This document shows, in pieces, positions 34,171 to 43,551 of a stretch of 64,000 nt of DNA (the stretch's first letter is position 1; each line of letters opens with the position of its first letter). The translations under genes were made by a program, and so were the position numbers. The stretch is from Ampelocalamus luodianensis (taxonomy: Eukaryota; Streptophyta; Magnoliopsida; Poales; Poaceae): NCBI GenBank assembly GCA_036346255.1, contig CM070633.1:21638001-21702000 (forward strand). The letters run 5' to 3'. Below the pieces are notes generated by a model that searched no databases, was not told where the DNA came from, and saw nothing but the letters and a program-made list of their open reading frames with translations.

Positions 34171-34267
34171 AGTCAGGTTGGGCATGAAGGTTCTACTGAT
34201 ACAATGGGATCCCGGTGACAATGATGATAATTCTTCTGTATCGGCTTGGGGACAAGCCGAAATTTAA
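34171..34267 (+). pseudogene. Residual pol tail of the gene-carrying element
   Basis: After the transporter fragment the same frame ends in about 30 residues, including KVLLIQWDPGD and SAWGQAEI, then a TAA. Similar short tails (VLIQW.. and ..WGQ..) close the pol frame of some Gypsy elements just before the polypurine tract, so this may be what remains of the original element's pol. The assignment is tentative. Confidence 0.4.
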
Positions 34268-34685
34268 GGAGGGAGGAATGTCATGTACCGACCTAGCTGG
34301 GATTGGGTTTCGGCTACGGACTCCATTTTGACTACATGGCTTGGGCTGGAACGTGGGCTGTGGCTGCAGTGGGCTGGGCCTAACTACAAGGCGAGGGGAA
34401 TCAATCGGTAGGAGTACAAATATGTCTCTCTTGGCCAGAGGAAAGGAAGGGAAGAACAGACAGCCGGCTCATCTTCTTCCTCCCTACTGCTTCTCATTTT
34501 TCCTCATCTGAGCTTCTTCTTCCCCGTCTCTTCTCTCTGTTGCCCAGCCCGAATGCTCTCTAGATTCCCAGTCTAATTGCTCTTCTTAGTTTGTATCTCA
34601 AAATACTGGTTTATTGTGTTGATTTGAATAATTTAGTCTTGCCCCCCCTGTGTTCATTGGTGTTCATCCGATTGGGTTCGTGACA
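34266..34685 (+). repeat. Polypurine tract and 3' LTR of the gene-carrying element
   Basis: AAGGAGGGAGGAA (34266-34278) directly precedes the LTR TGTCATGTACC...TTCGTGACA (34279-34685, 407 bp), followed by the second TATAT. Differences from the 5' LTR are mostly short indels in the first 200 bp. Confidence 0.9.
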
Positions 34686-34690
34686 TATAT

Positions 34691-35337
34691 AATTGATTCT
34701 CTCTAAAAAGTAAAGCAGGCTTCTCACAATGCGCCTGCCTCGCGGTGGTGATCTGAATTTACCATCTCCTTATCCCGACACTTTGTAATGCTTATATCCG
34801 CCGTTCATACGCTCGAAAGCAACACCTGTACAAATGTGCCATCATCTGATTTGACTTGGAAGGCAGGGAATCTAAATAAAATGGCCATAGCTCGAATGTT
34901 AGGTCAGTTGAAACCAGAGGCCTAATCGAAGCAGGAACCAAACGTCTCAAAATTCAGACCGCCTGGAAGCGAAATCAGCTGGCAGTCGATGGACAGAAAA
35001 TATGCGAAGTAGGAAGTTAGTTGTAACTGGATGCAGCTTCTTGTGTAAAAATAGCAGCAGTCCTTTGCTGACGTTTCCACAGCTATATGGAGTAAGAAAT
35101 AACTGCAAGTCTGCAACTCAGTACTTCTCGCACGACAGTAATTACGAACTTCCCAAACGCTAACACGCTTTGAACGTCTACCTGCATGCGGCTGCTTTGG
35201 TCGTTGGCAACAACCGAACACAACGCACACAAACACAAGTAGTACGTGCAGGGCCTCGCTGCCTCTGCCAAGAACAAACACAACCGCCCAGCTAAACACG
35301 TCCAAAAGCAAAAGCAAGAATCAATCAAGATCCAACA
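34691..35337 (+). promoter_or_regulatory. Upstream region of the small secreted-protein gene
   Basis: No other gene is visible. Possible core elements are a TATAT at about 35085 and CCAAC/CAACAAC-rich, CT-poor leader sequence (35200-35337). No open frame extends into the ATG at 35338. The promoter placement is an inference from position only. Confidence 0.3.
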
Positions 35338-35877
35338 ATGGCAGGCCTCGCCGCGCTGGCCGCGGTCGCCGTGGCGGTCCTCGCGGTGGTGGCCGACGCC
35401 GACTCGTACTATGCGGCCGTGGAGAACAGGCTGCCGGCGGGGGGCGGCATGGCGCTGCTCTGCCGCCCGCTGGGCGGCCTCTTCATCACCGACTTCAGCG
35501 TGGTGCCTCAGGGCCGCGTGCCCCGCGGCGGCCGGCGCGTGGCGGAGCTCCTGGTGGAAGCCGACCGGAACGCGTCGGTGCTCTGCAGCTGGAGCTACCA
35601 GGGCAACTACGTCGCCAACCTGCGCCTGCTCGACACCCGCTGGCCGGAGGCCAAGCGGTGCCAGGACCCCGCCGCCGGGATCTGCCGCGTCGTGTTCGAG
35701 GACGACCGGGTGCACGTCGAGACGCCCGACGGGCGGCGGCGCGTGATCGGCGACCTGCCCGTGAAGCAGTGCCGGCGACACTGGCTGCTCTTCAGCACGG
35801 GGTGCTCGTACCCCGACCACCCAAATCCGTACGCCGGCCGCCGCCTCGGCAACGCCTTTGAATTCTTCGGCGTCTGA
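35338..35877 (+). CDS. Small secreted cysteine-containing protein, possibly S-protein-homologue-like
   Basis: An intact 179-codon frame with a good plant start context (AACAATGGC) and grass-like GC-rich third positions. Residues 1-22 are a hydrophobic Ala/Val/Leu signal peptide ending near ADADS. The mature part has six cysteines (about 42, 83, 108, 116, 145, 156) and an NAS glycosylation site at 78, fitting a disulfide-stabilised apoplastic protein. The pattern V-x-N-x-L near the N-terminus, VLCSWSYQGNY in the middle and LLDTRW..RC..C later recalls plant self-incompatibility S1 homologues, but the match is by eye and the cysteine count is higher than usual. It is the only intact host-type gene I can support. 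No intron is needed. The antisense frame 35083-35820 is a GC-rich shadow. Confidence 0.75.
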   Translation: MAGLAALAAVAVAVLAVVADADSYYAAVENRLPAGGGMALLCRPLGGLFITDFSVVPQGRVPRGGRRVAELLVEADRNASVLCSWSYQGNYVANLRLLDTRWPEAKRCQDPAAGICRVVFEDDRVHVETPDGRRRVIGDLPVKQCRRHWLLFSTGCSYPDHPNPYAGRRLGNAFEFFGV

Positions 35878-36317
35878 TTAATTACCTATTTGCAATCCAT
35901 TTTTACCGGTGACGTATCATCCAAAGGCTTTAGTGCAGATATGTGCTCTGTTTTTTTCATTTCCAAGATTGGCACGTGACATTTAGCTCCAACTCTTGAG
36001 GGTAAGGGTTGAAAAATGCATAAACAATAGCACGAATTGCTATAAACAGTCGATTAAAATTTTGTAGAAATCAGTTGAATTTCTCGCTGTTGGATTGGTG
36101 TGCCATCGCTCCTCTTCTTCTAGGAAGAAGCGATACGCGATACCGATACGAAGATTCCCAAATAAAACACCACTATGGCGATACGACAACATATACATAT
36201 ATTGAAAATAACAAAACAAAAGGTAGTTGTAGATAATATTAGGGCCTGAGAGTCAAGTCTCAAGTGCAATTCGATACAACTAGCCAAACACAAATAGAGC
36301 GCGTAATAAGGCTTTTG
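35878..36317. other. 3' flank of the secreted-protein gene
   Basis: AT-rich. Contains an AAATAAAAC at 36161-36169 that could serve as a polyadenylation signal, although it lies about 285 bp after the stop. GCGATACGCGATACCGATACG-like words near 36130-36180 recur in altered form at 36600-36720. No gene is seen. Confidence 0.35.
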
Positions 36318-36501
36318 CTAGAAAACTTGCGACCGTTTTCTTGAGTTCAAAACAGTCATATTATGAGTCGTTTGATATACGTTGAGATGTGTGTTGAGTT
36401 TCTTTTTTAAGCATATTTCTAAGATGAATGATATCTGATCTCATCCTACGGTTCCTAATGTGACTGTTTTGAGCTAAAGAAAACAGTTGCAAGTTTTCTA
36501 G
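36318..36501. mobile_element. 184-bp MITE with ~41-bp terminal inverted repeats
   Basis: The left end CTAGAAAACTTGCGACCGTT and the right end AACAGTTGCAAGTTTTCTAG are inverted copies; similarity extends about 41 bp with four mismatches. The short AT-rich centre has no ORF. I see no clean target duplication, so the superfamily is undecided. Confidence 0.75.
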
Positions 36502-36784
36502 ACAGTTCCCGTAATAATATGATTACATAGACCATATTCCATAGCTCACATACAACCCTGAGCCCTAATTCTCAACTTCCACGTCTTCTCCGCATGGTTA
36601 AGAGGTATCGCAGAGTATCAGAGAAGTATTGGGTTGTTTTCAATATCTTTTTAAACAAAAAAATAGATACTCTTTTGGTTGGTATCGGTGCAGTATCGGA
36701 TATGGTACTGAATACCGGTACGCTGACTTGCAGGCAGACACACATCACTGATGCATATATACGAATCCGAGTAGCAGGCTAGCA

Positions 36785-37005
36785 GCATGTGCATGCATGT
36801 ACGTACGATGCGCGTGTACTGCACACGGAGAGGGGAGGTGATCGAATCGACGTTGCGATCCATGTACGAATCGAATACACCAACAATCGCATGCAGGAAT
36901 CCCATGTACGAGTCCGAGTAGGAGCGTATGCATGTACGTACGTACACACACGAGTACTTGCATGCAACTAAGAAGTGATCACATCACATGAATCTCGCTA
37001 TAAAA
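36785..37005 (+). promoter_or_regulatory. Promoter of the sugar-transporter gene
   Basis: A TATAAAA box (36999-37005) lies about 118 bp before the ATG at 37123. Upstream are CATGCATG/GTACGTAC palindromes (36786-36810, 36928-36950), words that include the RY-type CATGCA motif known from plant promoters. They also form alternating purine-pyrimidine runs. Confidence 0.55.
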
Positions 37006-37122
37006 TCCAACACAACGCCCTGCCTCCTCGACACGACAACACACTGCAGCAATCGATCGAATACTTTTTGATTTCTTCTTGCATTGCGACTCGCGACTTG
37101 ATCGGTTTCGTGTACGCATGCC

Positions 37123-37896
37123 ATGGCAGGCGCAGCGGTGGTGAGCGCGGCAGGCGGGCCGCGGCAGGGCTACCCCGGCCGGCTCACCCTGTTCGTCTTC
37201 ATGGCGTGCCTCGTCGCGGCCACGGGCGGGCTCATCTTCGGCTACGACATCGGCATCTCCGGCGGGGTGACGTCCATGGACCCCTTCCTCAGCAAGTTCT
37301 TCCCCTCGGTGTACAGCAAGCAGGCGGAGTCGGATGCGGCGGACGCCAGCGGGGGCAGCCAGTACTACAAGTTCGACTGCTCACCATGTTCACGTCCTCG
37401 CTCTACCTGGCCGCGCTCGTCGCGTCCCTGTTCGCGGCCACCGTCACCCGCGTGGCCGGCCGCAAGTGGTCCATGTTCGCCGGCGGGGTCATATTCCTCG
37501 CCGGCTGCACCCTCAACGGCGCCGCGGTGAACGTGCTCATGCTCATCCTCGGCCGCGTCTTCCTCGGCTTCGCCAACCAGAGCGTGCCGGTCTACCTGTC
37601 GGAGATGGCGCCGGCGCGGATTCGCGGCATGCTCAACAACGGCTTCCAAGTTCCAGCTCATGATCACGCTCGGCATCCTCTTCGCCAACCTCATCCACTA
37701 CGGCACCGACAAGATCGCCGGCGGATGGGGGTGGCGGCTTAGCCTCTCGCTCGCTGCGGTCCCGGCCGCCGTCATCACCGTCGGCTCCTTGTTCGTCCCT
37801 GAGACGCCTAACTTCTTCCTGGAGAGCGGCAAGGCAGAGGAGGCCAGGCGGGTGCTCCGGCGCGTGCGCGGCACCGACGACGTGGAGGACGAGTAC
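37123..37896 (+). pseudogene. Sugar transport protein (STP/monosaccharide-H+ symporter), 5' part, broken
   Basis: N-terminal half of a plant plasma-membrane hexose/H+ symporter. Good start context (GCCATGGCAG). Helix 1 and the loop are clear (GGLIFGYDIGISGGVTSMD), then KFFPSVYSKQ. Near 37378 several bases appear missing and the frame shifts (YYKFDC, then TMFTSSLYLAALVASLFAAT). AGRKWSMFAGGVIFLAG, GFANQSVPVYLSEMAPARIR and GMLNNGFQ follow; four residues usually found between LG and FANQS are absent. Near 37650 a 7-bp extra stretch shifts the frame again before MITLGILFANLI, GWGWRLSLSLAAVPAAV and PETPNFFLESGKAEEARRVL. The frame is then cut at VEDEY by an LTR element (37897-39765). Confidence 0.88.
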
Positions 37897-39765
37897 TGTT
37901 GGCCCAGCTCCTATCTCTCTCTCCTTTTCCTCACAAACATGCACAACACACAAGAACAGATGAACATGCAACACGCAAGGAACTTTGGTGGCACCATCGA
38001 ACTACATTTTTTCTTCTTCTCTGTCATTACTCTTGCCAAGCTAACTGAGCTTTTATACACCATCAGCCACTAAGGTCATAACCCAACCATGCACACAGCT
38101 GCATGCCATGCAGCTACATGCACGGGCATAACCACTAACAAACGCACACTAAGCTGCATGCACACGCGCACACTCAGCCCACTACTCAACATGCACAATT
38201 GCACACCACACATAACAAACTCGGCTGAGTCCCACCCAGAGCACTACTCCACTCTGTGCATGCCTCCACAGCTAGTGCTCCACTACTACGATGCTAATAT
38301 CTAGCTAGCTGCATGTAAGCACTAGACAAACCTGAATACACAAGTCCATACTAACTCATCTACATGCAAAACACTAACTCTACTGCTATGACATTATTAT
38401 TTCCAACATTCTCCCCCTAATCTTGTTGTCACTACTTCACAAGCCGAAATCCGATCTCCTAACGCATCTCCAAGGAGTTTTGCCTTCTTCTTCCTGACCA
38501 TGCCGCTGATGACACTGTTGGCGTCTTTCACTTCTACCTCAGCTCCAATTGTCTTTCATCGGTGACATAGCTTGACTGGGACGGAGACTCAGACCGAAAC
38601 TTACACACTCCTGATTACTCACGCTTTCTCATGGACACAACTAACACAAGAACACACGCGGGTACTCTGGACACACGTTTTCTTGTGGACACATCTAACA
38701 TAAGAACTCACACGTACAACATGTATAGACTCAACTACATGCACTTGTCTACGAAATTGCATTGCCCGGTCGTCGCTGGCCCTCGCAAGTGCACACTCGT
38801 GTACGCCCGCTCGCCCGCGCGCCTGGGTCGCTATGCACCTCACGCGCAACTGTAGGCCCTCCACATGTATGTTTTTGTTAGTTCATGTACCTACTGCTAT
38901 CAACACATTAGCTGAACCTGAAACCGAGGCCTGTATGGCCGTGCATCTGAGCCTGTCCGACCACATCGTGCGCAGCCACGACGGCCGCACTAAGTTTGCT
39001 ACACACGCAGATCCCGACCCGCCGCCTCCTCCGTGTTGCGTGTGCCCACGGCGCCCAATGCGCCGCTTCGACCAGCTGTCGCCGTGTCAAATGCGCCGCT
39101 TGGACCAACTGTCACCGCGTCAAATGCCGCACCATGGCTTCGCCACCGCCGCCTTCCGCTGCTCCGTGCATGCCTGCTGCGCCGAGCGCCTGCGCCACGC
39201 CAAACGCCGGCATCCGCCCTTGCAGGCTCGCCTCTGCCCCGCTCTGATACTAATTGTTGGCCCAGCTCCTATCTATATGTCTTGTTTTGCACAACACACA
39301 AGAAACAAAGGAAGAACCGAAGAAGATGAATATATGCAACACGCAAGGAACTTTGGTGGCAACGAACTACATTTTTTCTTCTTCTCTGTTATTCCTCTTG
39401 CCAAGCTAACTACATACATGAGCTTTTATACACCACCGTCCACTAAGGCCATAACCCACGCATGCACACAGTGCATGCCGTGCATGCAGCTACATGCATG
39501 GGCATATCCACTAACAAACGCACACTGAGCTGCATGCACACGCGCACTCAGCCCACTACTCAAACATGCACACCACACATAACAAACTCAGCTGAGTCCC
39601 ACCCGGAGCACTACACTCTGTGCACGCCTCCACCGCTCCACTTCTACGATGCTAATATCTAGCTGCATGCAATAAGCACTAGATAAAGGTGAATACACAA
39701 GTGCTTACTAACTCATCTACATGCAGAACACTAGCTCTACTACTCTGACAAGATTATTTCCAACA
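37897..39765 (-). mobile_element. Short non-autonomous LTR element (Copia-like ends) inserted in the STP gene
   Basis: LTRs of 512 bp (37897-38408) and 511 bp (39255-39765) begin TGTTGGCCCAGC and end TTTCCAACA, enclosing only 846 bp. Flanking duplication AGTAC (37892-37896, 39766-39770). On the minus strand, ATTAGTATCAGAGC (39241-39254) next to the right LTR is a primer site for initiator tRNA-Met, and ATTAGGGGGAGAA next to the left LTR (38409-38421) is the polypurine tract, so the element reads right to left. No gag or pol is present; total size 1869 bp. The TGTTGG...CCAACA ends are typical of Copia LTRs. Confidence 0.88.
38422..39240 (-). other. Interior of the short LTR element, no recognisable protein
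   Basis: The longest open frames are below 85 codons and lack known domains. The portion next to the primer site (38990-39240) is GC-rich and Arg/Ala/Pro-coding in all frames. A CACACACG-rich stretch with the repeated phrase GGACACA..AACAC..AAGAACACAC lies at 38630-38710. Confidence 0.5.
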
Positions 39766-39990
39766 AGTACAACGACCTCGTGGCTCATGTCAGCCAGCGA
39801 CGCGTCCAGGGCCGTGACGCACCCGTGTTGCGACATCCTGCGGCGGCGGTACCGGCCGCAGCTGGTGATGGCTCTGGCGATCCCGACGTTCCAGCAGCTG
39901 ACGGGCATCAACGTGATTATGTTCTATGCGGCGATGCTGTTCAAGACTCTGGGCTTCGGTGACGTCACGTCGCTCATGTCGGCGCAACCA
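39766..39990 (+). pseudogene. Sugar transport protein, continuation after the inserted element
   Basis: Resumes with KYNDLVAHVSASDASRAVTH, RRRYRPQLVMALAIPTFQQL and TGINVIMFYAAMLFKTLGFG; QQLTGIN is the sugar-binding motif of helix 7. Homology stops after SLMSA near 39990, and roughly the last 200 residues expected for this approximately 515-residue family are missing. The downstream neighbour is Copia debris, so the 3' half was probably lost in a separate event. Confidence 0.88.
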
Positions 39991-40105
39991 ACAAAGATTT
40001 GGTTTTGGTCCCGATCATCTAGCACAAAATAAAAATAAAGAACTCGGCAGGCCTCTTTCCTGTGTGGTTCTTGGCTACGCTACTCCCAACATACCCATCC
40101 CAACA

Positions 40106-41190
40106 TGTTAAGTTCAAGGGGAGTAAATTCACCATCTTAATTCTTTATGTGGATGACATCTTATTGGCTAGCAGTGATAAAGATATGTTGTTTGAGACTA
40201 AGAGATTTCTTTTATCTAATTTTGATATAAGGATCTTGGTGATGCCTCTTACGTTCTTGGCATTGAGATTCACCGAGATAGGTCCAAAGGAGTATTATGT
40301 TTATCTCAGAAGGAATACATTGACAGAGTACTGAAGAGGTATAATATGCATAAATGCTCTAGCTCGTCTGCTCCTATTGTTAAGGGCGATAAGTTTGGGA
40401 CATTTCAATGTCCAAGGAACCAATATGAAACTGATCAGATGAAGTCGGTTCCTTATACTTCAGCTGTCGGAAGCATTATGTATGCTCAAGTATGCACGCG
40501 CCACGCGCCCTGATTTAGCTTTTGTAACCGGAATGCTTGACAGATATCAGTCAAATCCAGGATCGGACCACTAGAAGGCCGTTAAGAAAGCCTTGCGCTA
40601 TATGCAAGCTACTAAGCATTTCATGCTCACATATAAGAATTCTAATACCCTTGAAGTTATTGGTTATTTAGATTCAGATTTTACGGGATGTGTTGATACT
40701 ATGAAATCCACCTCAGGTTAATCTTCACACTCGCTGGGGGAGCAATCTCATGAAAAAGCTCCAAACAAACCTTTATGGCATCTTCAACGATGCAAGCTGA
40801 ATTTGTGGATGTTATGAGACTACCGGGCAGGCTGTATAGTTTAAGAACTTTATTCTGGGACTTAGAGTGGTAGGCACCATCTCTAAACCACTCACCTTAT
40901 ACCGCGGTAACGAACCCACAATCTTTTATGCGAGTAACAACAAGTCAGTAGTGCTGCCAAACACATTGACATTAAGTACCATATTGTGAAAAATAGAATC
41001 CATGATCAAACTATTAGTATCAAGCATATTAGTACTAAGTTAATGCTTGCGGATCCGCTTACTAAAGGCTTACTGATGAGAACATCCCTAGCTTGGATAC
41101 AATCACGCCTACACACACAACTGATCCACAACCAGTGTTACAAGGATCAATTACTCGAGCTCATGCTCGCCAACTTAATCACTAGGTGAA
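40106..41190 (+). pseudogene. Copia reverse transcriptase/RNase H remnant
   Basis: The plus strand carries KFTILILYVDDILLASSDKD with the Copia YVDD catalytic signature (about 40143-40175), then, across several frameshifts, SQKEYIDRVLKRYNMHKC, PYTSAVGSIMYAQV, RPDLAFVTGMLDRYQSNPG, a DSDFTGCVD RNase H segment near 40665-40695, and a terminal SIKHISTKLMLADPLTKGL segment (41010-41075). Everything upstream (gag, protease, integrase, RT fingers) is absent. Stops and frameshifts make it non-functional. Confidence 0.85.
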
Positions 41191-41299
41191 TTCGTTCATA
41201 GGTTTATATATTACTGAGAATGGACAGCTACCTAATGCAGGTGATTTAATTGTGTTTAGGAATATGGAAAAGGATCAAGGAGATGTATATGGAGTCATG

Positions 41300-42045
41300 G
41301 ACAAGTATATAATGGAGGTCATCATGTCACTTTGAGTCCGAGCCAAGCAAGAGTTCGAGTTGGGCTCGTTCTGGATTCGAGTTCGGACTACTGCGACGGC
41401 ACTAAGTTCAAATGACCGTAACTTCTTCATACGGACTCCATTTGGGATGTTCTTGGACTTCATTGAAAGCTTATGAAGTCTACTTTCCAATGGATCCAAC
41501 CTTAGCTTCAAATTCTAGGTGAGCCAGCCACAATCAATGAAATAATCTGTGTCTATTTTTGAGCCCGGGTCAAAAGGGTGCTGCGCCACCTGCTCTTGGG
41601 CCCATGGGCCTTGTAACCCTAGGGGCGTGCGTCCACTTCCCTGGCAGCCACCCAGCCACCTCCTCCCTTTGCTAGAACTCGGATTTTGTTGAGTTTAGGT
41701 TTAGCCATTGTGCAAACTTCTGTTCTTTAGTTTGTAGGTCGACCAGCTGTCAAGACAACTTCCGGGATTCCATCTTTGTTTTCAATACCATAAACACTAC
41801 AATCCTATTCGCAATAACAGATTGCCTACATCTTATTCTTGCTAGTTTTTCGATTGCTCGCAAGAATTGAACCTCATGTTCAGGTTAATCGCACTTCCAG
41901 CAAGGTCAATAACATATCGGAGTTAGTTCAACGATTGCTAAGGTGCAAGCGTCGTCGTACGGTTGCAGTCGGATTGCAAGAGTCACCTCCACCAAAATTG
42001 ATAGTTATCAATCTCATCGAAAGAACGGGCACCCCGCCTCTATCA
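41300..42045 (+). repeat. LTR end of a Gypsy-type element (start uncertain)
   Basis: Sequence runs into ...CTCTATCA followed by the primer site, marking the 3' end of an LTR at 42045. Upstream features include GACCGTAACTTCTTCATACGG near 41415, a promoter-like GGGCCCATGGGCC palindrome near 41605, and AT-rich leader. The left boundary may be near TGTATATGG at 41284, but I could not prove it. Confidence 0.5.
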
Positions 42046-42047
42046 AG

Positions 42048-42059
42048 TGGTATCAGAGC
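42048..42059 (+). other. Primer-binding site, initiator tRNA-Met
   Basis: TGGTATCAGAGC, the perfect plant consensus, two bases after the LTR end. Sets the direction of the element as plus. Confidence 0.85.
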
Positions 42060-43380
42060 TCAAGGTTGCTTAGTGAGAATTTACTGTTTTTCGTAGTTCG
42101 GTTGCTTAATTCTGAATGTCTAGAAAAAGCCAATTTTTTTATAGGATTAGATCATCTATCTGTCCAAGACCAATTGTACCATTGCATCTTTCTTTTCAGT
42201 GCATTGCATTATTGAACTTTGGTTGCATCGTCATGTCCTTTGCTGGTCTTAGTGTCTAGTTCCTTTAGAGTTTCGAGTTCTGCTCATGTTTGGTCACACC
42301 GTTGCGATTGGGTTCAATCTGCCGCCTACCTCCATCGTTGCCAGACCTTGCTGCACCCGGTAGAGCCGCTGCCATCTCTGCCTTCACGCTGTCGCGACCA
42401 CCAGAGCTGTTGCCGCGACCACCAGCGCTGCCGCCATCCCTTGCCGCGTCCTACCATGGCCACCATCCTCCTACCGCGGCAAGCCACCATCCTCCTACCG
42501 CCGCCACACCAAGGGAAACCCTAACCAATAACAAAAGTTCGTTTTGGTTTGTGATAGAGAAGAAAAAGAAGAAAAAAAGAAAAAGAGAGAGAAAAAGAAG
42601 AAGTTGTTTTCGTGCTGCCAGAAGGAAACTTAAGATTCATCTGACTTTGGAAATGCGATAAAAAAATCAAAGTTTAGAGAGAAAGAGAGAGGACCTTGGT
42701 GCTAGAAGGAAACCTAAGATTCATCTTTTAATTACCTTTTTACCCCTGCCTTTTACAAAAAGTTTGTGACCCATATACCTTCCTAGGCTCAGAAGAGGAC
42801 TTTGAAGAGTTTTGAATAAGGTGCAAATTTGTAAAAAAAAAAAGAGGAGAAAAAAAAAGGAGCGACAAAAAAAAAATCAAGTTTCTCATAATTTGATCAA
42901 AATTGACAGAGCCCTTTTACAAGTGATTCTAAGGTTCCCCGTGAAGACAGCATCCTTTTTCGAGCTTCTACCGCACTGTGCTTTTGTTTGTGTTCTAGGC
43001 TCGCGTCTCTAGTACGGTCTAGCCTAGGACCAGCACTAACCGGCGTTGAATGATATTTTAGTTTGCATTCTCTGATTCGATAGTTGCTAATCCATTGCTA
43101 CCATACTTGAGCCTTCCCAACTACACCTTTGCTACACCGTACAGGCTGAACTTCACCTAGCAATCACTCCATCCAATCTTCGGAGATACATTGACACCGC
43201 TGGTTGCCGATCACCCTTATTTTCTTGGTAAGAATTGGTAAGAATTCGATAGAAAGCTTGAGTGTGAGCAACTTTTGAACCACCACATCCTAGTAGTTTC
43301 TAGGGACATATACTTGTATTTTGCTAACAATGGTAGGTTCTACGGAGCATTTGGTTTAGGATACATCTCATACTCCTCGT
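42060..43380 (+). other. Leader of the plus-strand Gypsy element
   Basis: Untranslated-looking leader with a CTGCCGC-rich stretch (42310-42520), an A/G-rich stretch (42550-42720 and 42830-42880) and AT-rich sequence. Frames at 42219-42661 come from the biased composition. No gene supported. Confidence 0.5.
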
Positions 43381-43551
43381 ACAACATTTCCGGGGCATCA
43401 TGATCCTTCGTATGAAGGGTTTTGAGGAAGATATCAGGGTCACGAATGAGCGACTTGCTCAACTTGAGAGCACCCAGATTGAGACAAACGCCACGCTCGC
43501 CGCGATGGAGAGAGCGCAAGACGTCACCAACACTTCTTTGGCAGGTATTAT

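Larger units (their letters stand above)
30974..34685 (+). mobile_element. Non-autonomous LTR retrotransposon carrying four host gene fragments
   Basis: A complete element of 3712 bp flanked by the 5-bp duplication TATAT (30969-30973 and 34686-34690). It has a 399-bp 5' LTR, a perfect TGGTATCAGAGC primer site at 31375-31386, a gag-like N-terminal frame, then fused fragments of a CIPK kinase, a PPR protein, AP-3 complex delta and an NRT1/PTR transporter, then a short pol-tail-like end, a polypurine tract and a 407-bp 3' LTR. Both LTRs run from TGTCATGTACCGACC to GGGTTCGTGACA and differ by about 8 percent by eye. Protease, RT and integrase are absent, so it must have used another element's enzymes. 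This is transduplication by a retrotransposon. Confidence 0.92.

Noticed and set aside
35083..35820. 245-codon open frame on the minus strand
   Set aside because: It is the antisense shadow of the GC-rich secreted-protein gene. The plus frame has the signal peptide, start context and cysteine pattern.
37334..37974. Long alternative frames on both strands over the sugar transporter (37334-37663, 37365-37694, 37633-37974)
   Set aside because: They are shadows of GC-rich coding sequence. Transporter helices appear only in the plus frames used.
38833..39528. 231-codon plus-strand frame
   Set aside because: It crosses the interior, primer site and LTR of the short LTR element, so it cannot be an independent gene.
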